Positions 1 through 9,340 of a stretch of 64,000 bases of DNA are shown here, one piece after another (the first letter of the stretch is position 1; every line of letters starts with the position of its first letter). The translations under genes were made by a program, and so were the position numbers. Origin of the DNA: Kondoa malvinella (taxonomy: Eukaryota > Basidiomycota > Agaricostilbomycetes > Agaricostilbales > Kondoaceae); assembly GCA_039545315.1 (NCBI GenBank), contig BCIM01000007.1, positions 460,745 through 524,744 on the forward strand. Direction: 5' to 3'. The notes beneath the pieces were generated by a model. The model searched no databases. It was not told the origin of the DNA and worked only from the letters and a program-made list of their open reading frames with translations.

Positions 1-133
1 GCATTTTAGACGAACCTGAAGCATGGGTGAGCCATTCTCTTCCCTATATACAGCCCTTCAGACACAGTCCTACTGTCGATTACAGTACGGCCTCAGCTTA
101 CGCAAAGCAGAAGCAGGTCATCGCCGACCTTCG

Positions 134-1674
134 TTACAACAGATCCTTCACCCCTTCAGTAAACCTCTCATACTCTTCCTTCCCTTCATCCCTCTTCGGG
201 AATTTACTCAACAACCCTACTCTCTCTTCACCCTCTTCATCACCCGTAATCCCACCAGCTGAAACAACCACGAAATAAGCGACTACTTGTATAATGAGAT
301 AAAGACTTACTAGCATTAACGCTATTCAATCCACTTTTAGACGCTGTAGTAGGAGCAGCACGTTTTCGTTTAAGAGCAGTAGGTAGGAAAGCTGTAGATT
401 CGGCTTTGAGATCACGGATCTGCGGTTCGGCCGTGTAGGATGTTTGGGCTGGTGCGGAGGGTTTATGTTGAGATGAAGGCCCAGGTTGGACTGCGATGGA
501 TGGACTATTGGAAGATGTTGGGTAGGCTTGGTAGGACTGTGGTGCGGCTGAGTATTGATTTGATGCAGCACAATATTGGTTCGCAGGAGTAGATTGATGG
601 TGGTTGAAAGGCTGGGAATGAGAGTATGAAGGGAATCCTGGTGGTGGACCAGGAGGAGGAGGTGGGAAAGAACCGCTCTGAGAGTGTATTGGCGGTCTTG
701 GGAAAGGAGCAGGGGCAGAAGGATGGTGAAACATTGGTGGTGGTGGGGGTGGTGCAATATCTGGTCTTGATATCAACGGTCCTATAGCATTGTGAGTCCA
801 TGTATGGGATATACTGTAGTTACTGACCTAGTCGAATCTTTGGCGGAGGTGGACCTTCAGGCATAACGATATCTTTCAGATCATCATCGACTTCTGAATC
901 CGAATCTGGTTTCGGACCAGCAGGCATGACTACATCGTCATCGTCTTCGGATTCTTCGGATTCCGAGGCTGCTTCTTTGCCTTTGTCTGGTGTTGGTGCT
1001 GTTCCAGCGTTAGATTACTTCAAGGTAGGCTGAAGTATCTTACATCGTTCTCGATACGGCATGCCCGGAGCTGTAGGGAAACAATACTCAATCAGCTATT
1101 AACGCTGAATGAGGGTCTGCTCACGCGGAGTGCCATGAGGATTAAAGACTGGATCATAATAAACACTTCTTTTAGGGTCTTTGCTTCTCTTCTTGGTAGC
1201 TCCGATATCCACAAGCGTTTCTTGAGCTCTAGAAGACTCTGCAACAGGATGAGCAGCTGCGTATTCCTTCTTGGCTTTCTTGATCGCTTCTACCTCTTCA
1301 CGTAGACCTTCGAGTCGAGTCTTGTCTCGTGCAGAGATTGTACCTGCCACTTCTGTATACGTGTACGAATGGAATAGAAAGGAAAAGGAGAGAGAAATAG
1401 GCAAGATTTAGAAATGAGAAATGCACGTAGAGGACCGCTTCGACTGAGCTCGCCTTGATCTGTAAGTACTCTGACTTCACCCTCTAGCCCTATATAGCAG
1501 CACACATCAGCCTACAGCCATGTGCAGTGTCATACTGAGAGACCAACCGCCAGTACTCTTCTTTGCGTTCGAAGCGGTTTTAGCAGTCGTCCTCTGCTCT
1601 TTGCGCTTCTTCTTTTCCTTGTCCTTTTGTGCTTTCCTGTGCGCGTCTACTGGATTTGAAGACTTTGCCATTTT
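134..1674 (-). CDS. WBP11: WBP11-like pre-mRNA splicing factor
   Basis: Minus-strand, multi-exon. The N-terminus (ATG at 1674) begins MAKSSNPVDAHRKAQ and continues as a run of Lys/Arg, the usual start of the Wbp11/ELF5 domain. A following exon (about 1100-1350) carries a coiled-coil stretch (DKTRLEGLREEVEAIKK). An acidic Ser/Asp/Glu exon follows at about 840-1015, with a conserved-looking MPEGPPPPK. Then comes a proline-rich exon with PPPGPPPGFP, the kind of motif WW domains bind. The C-terminal block RDLKAESTAFLPTALKRKR matches the late conserved block of the family, and the last exon ends YERFTEGVKDLL. WBP11 family members associate with the spliceosome (WW-domain partners such as PQBP1 in animals). 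The central splice joins are approximate. It is divergent from the TBC gene, with starts 84 bp apart. Confidence 0.82.
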
Positions 1675-1758
1675 ATTGTTGGTTGAGCTGGAATGACCAG
1701 CTCTTGACAAGCGATAGTCGCAAGAAGTATACCCGAGGACAGCGATATCACAAGAGCG
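1675..1758. promoter_or_regulatory. Short divergent promoter between WBP11-like and TBC genes
   Basis: Only 84 bp separate the two predicted start codons, which point away from each other, so both genes must share this region and probably have overlapping 5' leaders. No TATA box is obvious. The assignment rests on geometry alone. Confidence 0.5.
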
Positions 1759-3413
1759 ATGGATGATAACCCTTGGGCACCACCTACGCTCAGTCGGCCA
1801 CCTGTAGCAGCGCGAGAACCGGAAGCATCAACATCCAAACACGTCTCTGCACCCGAAAACGAGTCTCAGGCTACAGAAGCCATACAAGAGTCCTTTGAAT
1901 CCGTTTCTCTATCTCCTGAGCGTTCCAGACCTCCTTCAAGCTTGTCAAACGGCAAAGCTGTCGCATCTACTTCATCGAGCAACCTACCCGCTGTCAATTC
2001 GTCGTCCTCTCTTCCTGCTACAAATGGCCAAGATGCAGTCCTCTCTCAACCTACTGCTGCTCCTAAAACCCCATCCACCAAAGCGACAACGAAATCACTA
2101 GCGAAATCCAAAGCCGCACCAGCACTACTAGACAAGGTCGTTTCGCGTACTCGACAGCGAGATCTTCCACCTAAACCAAAAGACGAAGATAACAAGCATC
2201 TAGCTGAATACACGACCATGCTCGTTCAATCCAAAGCTATGGAAGCTCGACGTACGAGTTTAGCAGACTTGCAACGACAAAAGAAGGAACAACTCATGTT
2301 GAATCATTTACCTACTTGGGAAAAGGAAATACTACCAAATTGGAAAGCGGCGCGGAATAATGAAGCGTTAAAGAAAGTTTGGTTCAGCGGAAGTATGCCT
2401 GCGAGGTATAGGAGTAATTTGTGGTCTGCTTGTATTGGGAACAGCCTCATGGTCGGCAAGAGTAGTTATGTCAAGAGTTTGGCATTGGCGAATTCGTTAC
2501 TCAAAAGCGATCGGTTCCCTGCTGCGGATCTACAACAATTGGAAGAGGATCTAGAACAGACGCTACCTCAGCTCAAGTTGTTTCAGAAGGATGGACCAAT
2601 GTATGAAGATTTACGGAATCTGTGTTTGGCGTATTCAGTGTTTTGGAAAGAGAAGCCGAGATATGTGCGTCTGTTCCTTCTGCGCAAGCTAGACCTTGCT
2701 CAAGGGTAAAACATGTACAGAGTCAAGGCATATCTTGGGTAGCAGGCATGCTGCTCATATCAATGCCGGTACAAGACGCGTTTATCGCTTTGGTCAACCT
2801 CATAAGCAATACTTTTCTCCAGCATTTCTATGACGGAACGCAGGATTATGTAGGTCCTTTCCTTCTTTGTCTATACCCTTACTTATGATGCACACAGATA
2901 GACGCCTATGATCGAATATTTGGGACTTTGCTTGCAGATCATATGCCAAAGGTAAATCAGAGTGCTCTAAAGATTGAAATTCAAGCTAACACGATTGAGC
3001 AGGTGTATCACAACTTTATCGCGCACGACATTCGGCCTTCCTTGTACCTCCACCCTTGGCTTACAACGGTCTATGCCTACCACCTCCCGATAGATTGCGC
3101 TACCCGAATCATGGACATTCTCGTCTTGGAAGGAGAATCTTTCCTCTTTCGCGTTGGCTTGGCCGTCTTGAGCACGATAGAAGCTCGATTGTTTAATCCA
3201 GAACAAGAAGGTCTGAAAGCTGTTTTCCAAGGAACCGATCGAGGTGCTCGAGCTGTTGTAGCGAGGGAAAAGGGAAAGCTGGAGTCTCAGGTCTGGCCTG
3301 ATGAAGTGTATACACAAGTTGGAGCAAGCGAAGAAGCTATCTTTGGGGTGATTGACAGCATGGTCTGGCGTCCTCAGCTCTGGAGTCGTCTGATCGAACG
3401 CGAATTGCCATAG
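1759..3413 (+). CDS. TBC-domain (Rab GAP-like) protein with altered arginine finger
   Basis: Four exons: 1759-2664, 2721-about 2848, 2898-2951 and 3003-3413. The first about 130 residues are Ser/Thr/Pro-rich and probably disordered. A TBC domain follows. It resembles the TBC1D12/14 group: the block FQKDGPMYEDLRNLCLAYS precedes the YxQG-type motif split by intron 1 (here Y-S-Q-G), and LADHMPKVYHNF and SLYLHPWL follow. TBC proteins normally speed GTP hydrolysis by Rab GTPases with an Arg finger (IxxDxxRT) and a Gln finger. Here the first motif reads EEDLEQTLPQL, so the expected Arg is Gln. Family membership is secure; the GAP activity and the target Rab are not known. Confidence 0.85.
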
Positions 3414-3665
3414 TGCATAATTGCTGCTGCTAGCTTCTTCGCATGCCACTCGTTGCAGGCCTCCGCTGCTACGCAAGGTTACCAAGGCCATGATCCCGCC
3501 TGGTACCTGCGGAGAAGTGGAGAGTCGGGAGGCCGGTAATACCATTAGCAGAATGCAGCGCATGGTCAACTTTTGTCTCTCCCTTGCGGTCGCGAAACGT
3601 CCACCTTGATATACAAGCAGGACCCCCTTTACTCTTTCACACTCTAGACATACACCTATACAAAT

Positions 3666-5820
3666 ATGCCTGAATTCGTAGCGTGAGTCTGCCTTTGATG
3701 AAAAACACGTGTAGGCGGAAGCTGACCTTGTCTTGCCATTTTTCTTGTTATGCAGATCCAGTATGTCTCCATATATGATGGGGAATATCTCTCTGACCCT
3801 GCTGGCATTGCTCTTGTTTAGTCGACTGCGGTGAGCTGCTGTCCTATTTTGCGTGTCCGGCTGCCGTTGCTGACCTTTTTCGGATTTCCAGGTACCACGT
3901 CCGCACGCTTTATCGTGTTGTGAGTAGACATGAACGCTACAGAGTAGTAACATGTCCTCATTCCATTTGCTTGAAGCGACCCGGAAGCCAAGGTCATTGT
4001 GACCTCCCAGCTCGAATTTGAGCAGATCTTCCCTCAACCTGGTTACATGGAAGAGAGGCTACCAGACATTATGGAAGCCATCAACAAGTGTGTTGAGAAC
4101 GGTGTTGTCGAGCTTGAGAAGAAGGGCTTCTCAAAGAACGACATCAAGGGTGTCGGTATGTCTTTCCCTCACATCCGATACTTTCGGGAGGTCTAAAGTT
4201 GTTCGCAGGTATCACCAACCAGCGTGAGACTGCCTGTGTGTGGTCAAAATCCACCGGCAAGCCTCTGTACAACGCCATTGTCTGGCCCGACACACGTAAC
4301 ACTACTACCGTCCGCCAGCTCGCGGCCAAATCTCCTCTCGGTGTTGATGCCCTCAAGGAGAAGACTGGTCTTCCTTTCTCTACGTATTTCGCTGGTGTCA
4401 AGCTCAGAGTAAATCATCTTTGTTGGTGTGATGCATAGTCTAACGAATCTCATTAGTGGATGCTGGACAACGTTGACGCCGTCAAGGAGGCTCATGACTC
4501 TGGTGACCTCCTCTTCGGTACCGTCGACACCTGGATTCTATGGGTTAGCTTACTTTCTCCGACTCGGTCAATCACTGATTGATCTTTATTTGCAGTCTTT
4601 GACCGGTGGTCTTAACGGCGGTCTCTTCCTCACCGATTGCACCAACGCCTCCCGAACCATGTTCATGAACCTCAAGACCCTGCAGTGGGACGACGAGCTC
4701 TTGGAATACTTTGGCGTCAACAAGAACTGCCTCGCTACCATTGTATCCAACGCTGAAGTCTATGGTGAAATGGCTTCAGGCGCTCTCAAGGGTTTCAAGA
4801 TTGCCGGTCTCATCGGTGACCAGCAAGGAGCTCTTTGTGGACAAAAGTGCTTCCAAGCCGGAGAGGCCAAGAACACTTACGGTACCGGTTGCTTCATGTT
4901 GTACCACACTGGCAAGGAAGTTGTCGCTTCCAAGAATGGTCTTTTGACCACTGTGCGTATACTTTTGTTTCGGATGTCGTTCAAGCTGATGGGATTGTCA
5001 ACAGGTTGCCTATAAGGCAGGCAAGGACGCTGTTCCTCAGTACGCTCTCGAGGGATCCATTGCTGTCGCCGGTTCTTCTATCAAGTGGTAAGCAGCCTTG
5101 CCCAAATTCAGGGCTTGTACCTGATTGTCTTGCAGGACTCGTGACAACCTCAACCTGATTGACGAGGCCGACCAGATTGGCAAGTTTGCCGTTCAAGTCG
5201 ATGACACTGGAGGAGTCTACTTTGTTACCGTAAGTTGGACTTGACTATTTATGATTCCTTCTGACATTTCTTTAGGGTTTCTCTGGTCTCTTTGCGCCAT
5301 ACTGGGACGACACTGCTACTGGTATGCTCATCGGTATCACTGGCTACACTACCAAGCACCGTACGTACGAGTCTTTAATCTCGCGAATATCGCTCATTGC
5401 CTTGTAGACATTGCTCGTGCGACTCTCGAGGCTACCTGCTACCAGACTCGTGCCATTCTCGACTCTATGGTTGCCGACTCTGGCGCGCAACTCGCTGTCC
5501 TCCGTGTTGACGGTGGTATGACCAACTCTGACCCCGCCATGCAAATCCAAGCCGACATTCTTGGCATTGAAGTCGAACGTCCAGTCATGCGCGAGTCTAC
5601 CGCTTTCGGTTCCGCTCTCATGGCCGGTCACGCCCTCAAGCTGTTTGGTTGGGACGTCGAGAACCCCAAGTCGCTAGAAAAGGTCAACGTTCAAGGAAAG
5701 ACTGTCTTCAAGTCGCACATTGACGCCGACCGAAGAGCGAAGATGTATGCCGGGTGGAACCGTGCTGTTGAGCGATCTAAAGGATGGAACGTGCGTGAAG
5801 ATGTTGAGCCGAAGAAGTAA
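3666..5820 (+). CDS. GUT1: Glycerol kinase, 12 exons including microexons
   Basis: ATP + glycerol to glycerol-3-phosphate, first step of cytosolic glycerol use. Exons: 3666-3682, 3756-3760 (5 nt), 3822-3830 (9 nt), 3892-3919 (28 nt), 3977-4155, 4209-4408, 4457-4543, 4596-4952, 5005-5087, 5136-5229, 5276-5360, 5408-5820. They sum to 1557 nt, 518 residues plus stop, the normal family length. The joined microexons give the FGGY-family start [15 protein letters not shown]. Further hallmarks are [12 protein letters not shown], a [10 protein letters not shown] block, the signature region [10 protein letters not shown] and the C-terminal DGGMTNSD. The frame is continuous across all 11 introns and every proposed intron is GT-AG. 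The 3' exon is the longest and the 5' end the most fragmented. Regulation is not visible. Confidence 0.95.
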
Positions 5821-6002
5821 AAAGGGAATGTGGTAACAAGTAGGATTTTGCATTTTGTATTGCATATGTTCAACTGCATCAAGTGTCGCTTTGACGAATG
5901 AGCAGTAGTGTCCCTGTATAGAGAAGCGTCCGAGATCAGCACCCGTCTAAGAACTTTCATGTTGCATGCATTTAAGCAAGTCGCTCTAGTCAATACCAGG
6001 CC

Positions 6003-6492
6003 ATGCAGCAAGAGTGCAAGCCAACACAGAATCCATCAACACAGATTTGTACACTCTTCGAGCGACACTGGAGCGACACTGCTCTTGCTGCTCTGCCTGT
6101 CAACCTCGTTGCGACGGATCTTCATCTATCATGGAGCGCGAAACGCAGACATTCGATGCGCGGGCCTCTTCACACCTTGGTCAGTTCTTTCTGTTCTTTT
6201 TTCGCTTCGGCATGACTGCATCAGTCAATGCTCAGACTGAATACGAGTCAGCTTGGTTACCTCAGCAGAGGTTGGCGCAACGTCAGTGAAGTGAGTCCGA
6301 ATGCTTGAATCGATACTGCTAACTTCTGCTCATCTCACCTAGTCACAAATGTGCATCACCGCAACCACACTACCTTATCCTCTCAGCTGTTTGGACCTTG
6401 CTGAGGATGAGCGGCCACTTCATCCTCTATATTCAACTCAACAGCAAGTTGACCTTTCTCTGTTCGTTTGGAAGACTCTAGCAAGACTATAG
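6003..6492 (+). CDS. Hypothetical 130-residue spliced protein
   Basis: No family recognised. Three exons (6003-6179, 6225-6290, 6343-6492) are separated by two introns (45 and 52 nt). The second intron has a strong GTGAGT donor, an internal CTAAC branch-like sequence and a CTAG acceptor. Both introns are phase 0, and the three exons stay open in one frame to TAG. The start MQQECKPTQNPSTQ has no obvious targeting signal, and the C-terminal exon is acidic to neutral (CLDLAEDERPLHPLY). The exons alone are too short to prove coding; the consistent phase plus the good second intron is the argument. It could also be a spliced non-coding RNA in the gap after glycerol kinase. Confidence 0.42.
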
Positions 6493-6633
6493 AGCTTTTT
6501 CTACGACATCAGCTACTCCCCTTCCCCGTCACAGACTCAAAGCTATGGCAGGGACCGCTTTCATGTGGTCAAATACCTCGAAAGGGTCGCAAGGGTGTCT
6601 ATTCGTGGCTACCATCTCAATGAGGTGGTGAAC

Positions 6634-6795
6634 GATGAACGATATGCTCGATGGACATCGCTTCCTCGATAGGCATCACTTCAAGCACTGGCTAGAAGCT
6701 TAGGTACAAACATCCCGCCCGATGAACGATATTCTCGATTGGCATCGCTTCAAGCATATAGCGAGAAGCTTCGGTACAAGATCAGAATCCCGCCC
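6634..6795 (+). repeat. Degenerate two-copy tandem repeat
   Basis: Two adjacent imperfect copies, 6634-6720 (87 nt) and 6721-6795 (75 nt). Both begin GATGAACGATAT and end ATCCCGCCC. Shared blocks include CTCGAT, GGCATC(A/G)CTTCAAGCA, GAAGCTT and GGTACAA; the first copy has extra bases in its first third. Around it (6493-6633 and 6796-7145) no gene was seen. Confidence 0.75.
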
Positions 6796-7145
6796 CGGCC
6801 CAATCACAACCGATTCTACAGCATCCGTATACTTTGCAGTACCTAGCCGCAGGCGGCGCTGACGAGGTAGCATGACTCTGACTGGGGTTGTGCCCAGCTT
6901 GCACCTTCAGAGGAACAGGGAAAACTTCCAGCTGTTAGAACTGGTAAAAAGACCTTGTGTAATGTTCCGATTGTGAAGCGCAAGGAACTCTACTGCTGTC
7001 TCTTTCTGCCCGTCGGACCATTACTCGGCCCCGGAAAACAGTGACCCGAAATTTCAAGCTGACTCAAAACAACGATTATGTCTATTGATAAGGCACAGCG
7101 TGAAGCAGGCACAACCAAATTTGATCTGTCACGAATCGGAAGTCG

Positions 7146-7300
7146 GGTTCTTTGGCCGAGCGGTTAAGGCGCCGCATGTTAGTCTTCCCGACTTGCACCC
7201 CACACCTTCGCTGACTTCGTCCTCAGTCAAGTCTTTGACTTACTCAGATCTCTGAGTCTCGCGGTTCTAACGAGCAGGGGTTCGAGTCCCCTAGGAACCA
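7146..7300 (+). tRNA. Intron-containing class II tRNA, Leu-type, anticodon uncertain
   Basis: The acceptor arms GGTTCTT (7146-7152) and AGGAACC pair, with a G-T wobble. The D arm is TGGCCGAGCGGTTAAGGC. The T arm AGGGG-TTCGAGT-CCCCT is perfect, and the last base is A73. The short arm TTC-TAAC-GAG before the T stem is the extra arm of a Leu/Ser-type tRNA; A73 and the D arm favour leucine. An intron of about 76 nt (about 7183-7258) separates the halves. The 5' anticodon stem CCGCA pairs with CGCGG at 7260-7264 in four of five positions. By straight numbering the loop starts T32 G33 T34 T35 A36 G37, which lacks U33 and gives no leucine anticodon, so the anticodon is left open. Confidence 0.75.
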
Positions 7301-8178
7301 ATTTTCATTTTTGTCTGGCACGTTTTTTTGCACGATGCGAGTCAAGAGAAGTGTTGAAAAGATACCTGTGTGGAAGCGTTGAAGATGACACGACACCTTC
7401 GCAGGTGAGGCAGAGCAGGGGTGATTGAGAGTTTTTATCTGTGTCGTAAAGAGAGCAGACAGATGACCACGATCAAGAGCATAAAGTAGCAAGCAAAGAG
7501 AGAAATTAAGAGCTTCAGGGAGGTATCTATGAGGCTGAAAACGGCAGTCGGATCTGCAATTCGGGTCTAATGCCTTTTTGAACGCATTTGCTAGTGCCGC
7601 CAGCTGATGGAGTGACATCAAGCCATGCCAGGCGAATGAGTGACTGGGACGGTGAGGATCCACAAGACTGCATCCATAGTGTGAGTTGGAGAGTAGCGAA
7701 AGGCATCCTTCCTTGTCGTTTGGTGTATCGAGCGCCTTGGTCTGCCTTCGTCTGCTTAACCGCTTGAGTGATCGACTCTTCGTCCTCCCTGATCTCCGCT
7801 CTGCTCAAGATCGCTGTCCAACAAGGAGTGACCGGGCAAAAGGAAACCAATGATGAACACCATCAAGTATCAATGAACGATTCGGCCAAGCCTGCATGCA
7901 AGCTGTTGGATCGTAGATGATTGAGGTTGACCTCAGTTGACCTCAATCATCTACGGCTGAACGGCTGTGCATTAGTCTGCCGAAACGCGCTCAGAAGTGA
8001 GGTAGTCAGCAGCATATCAGCGTACCTAGAAGTACACTTTCTGCATCTGTGCAGCGTAAATGCCCAGTCCACCAATGCTAAGCACGGCGCATCACGAATC
8101 GTGTCTGTCTGGCAGTACGATGATCAGCACAAGTCAAATGGCTGCTATTCACCCGCACCTCACGATTTTGTTGGCACA
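7301..8178. other. Gene-poor stretch between tRNA and RING gene
   Basis: About 880 bp. The open frames here on the minus strand start only at GTG or TTG, have no recognised motif and no convincing splice pattern. The notable content is the perfect inverted repeat listed separately. No RNA family was recognised. Confidence 0.5.
7912..7955. repeat. Perfect 16-bp inverted repeat (hairpin)
   Basis: The left arm is CGTAGATGATTGAGGT (7912-7927), followed by a 12-nt spacer TGACCTCAGTTG and the right arm ACCTCAATCATCTACG (7940-7955). The arms match without a mismatch. The spacer again contains GACCTC, echoing the arm. It lies about 225 bp beyond the 3' end of the RING gene and 610 bp after the tRNA. 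It could fold in RNA or as a DNA cruciform; no run of T suggests a Pol III terminator. Confidence 0.85.
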
Positions 8179-9103
8179 TCACAACTTTGTCGACGCCCTG
8201 AACCTCCCCTCTGACGACTCGGGAGCCAAAGCCGCTTTTCTCTCCTTCTCTAGCATCATCTGCCATGTTTGCATCCGCGTTTGACTAAACAGATCAGCGA
8301 TGACCATCATACCTGACAAAGACTTACTGCAATCCCGCCTTGACAGCTTGTAATTCCTCCTGCAATCGCATACTCTCGCTCATCGTTTGCATCTCCGTCT
8401 TGATCTCGAGGGTAGACACCGCTTGCAGGACCTCATTCATCGTCTGTTCCATCCTATCCGTCCTAGCACCAACCGATACTTCTAATTCCGCCTTTGCCTC
8501 TCGCGTCTTGTCCAATTCTAGCTGAATGGACTCAACTTTTGCGCGCAAGAAAGAGTTTTCCTCCTCCAAACAAACGAAGCGATCTTCCAAGCGGGAAAAC
8601 AGACCTTGCAAGCCGTTGTAGGAACAAGTTTCAAGGTGAGACGCCAAATCGTCGCGCTTCAACCGGGCGGGACAGCCATGTGCAGCATGCAGGCATGGTG
8701 TAGAGACTTCTTTGCAGGACAAGAGGTGACAAGCGAGCGAAGTATCGAGTTCAGCTTGACAGTATTCGCAGGTTTCAGCGGGCAATTCGGTCTCATCCTG
8801 TGGATCAGGCGAACAGTGATGCTTGTTGTAGTCTTCTCTTCTTCCATTCCATTCGCAGTCCGTACAATCAACTGGCAGGTCGTCCAATAGCGCATAGATG
8901 AGGCGAGGTGCCGGGCGAATGTTGCCAAGTTGAACAGGCCGACGATCAATAGGACAAGTCGCAGAATGAGATAGAGACCGAGCGAGGCAGGCAGAGCAGA
9001 AGACGTGCATGCATTCTGGAGGCAGAACGGGCTCTTGTAATGGCTGGCGACAGATAGGGCAGTCGAGCGAATCCGGTGTTGGGCTGGTGTACTCGTAGGG
9101 CAT
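8179..9103 (-). CDS. RING finger / TRAF-type zinc finger coiled-coil protein
   Basis: Two exons, 9103-8328 and 8284-8179, joined over a 43-nt intron, give 293 residues. An N-terminal RING (CPICRQPLQEP, CMHVFCSACL, CPIDRRPV) suggests E3 ubiquitin ligase activity. It is followed by Cys/His-rich TRAF-like fingers (CTDCEWNG, CEYCQAEL, HLLSCKEV, CPARLKRDDLASHLETC). A long C-terminal coiled coil carries heptad-like Leu/Glu/Lys. This layout matches TRAF-like RING proteins without the MATH domain. The second exon continues the coiled coil (MLEKERKAALAPES). Substrate unknown. An upstream in-frame ATG at 9205 would add 34 residues without a recognisable feature, so the start just before MPYEYTSPTP was preferred. 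Confidence 0.87.
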
Positions 9104-9340
9104 CTTTATAGCGAGGTATAGAGCTCTGTAACACAGATTGTATATAGACTCAGAGAGCGAGAATCTGCCTATGCTCGACGTTGCACAACAACCCCGCATT
9201 GACATGCCTAATTAGGTATTGGCAGCACGCAGTGGGAGCAATTGTACACAGAAGGCATCAATCACAGGACTGCAGATGAGCACCGCGCAAATACACTCCA
9301 GCATTGCCATCACAGTGACAGAACGAGCAAAGTAAGGCAC

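Noticed and set aside
2967..4037. 356-residue minus-strand ORF
   Set aside because: It lies antisense to the TBC gene 3' exon and the first exons of glycerol kinase, both of which have clear family matches. Its translation has no motif.
7244..7850. Two minus-strand ORFs after the tRNA
   Set aside because: They have no ATG start (GTG/TTG only), no motif, and one includes the 3' half of the tRNA.
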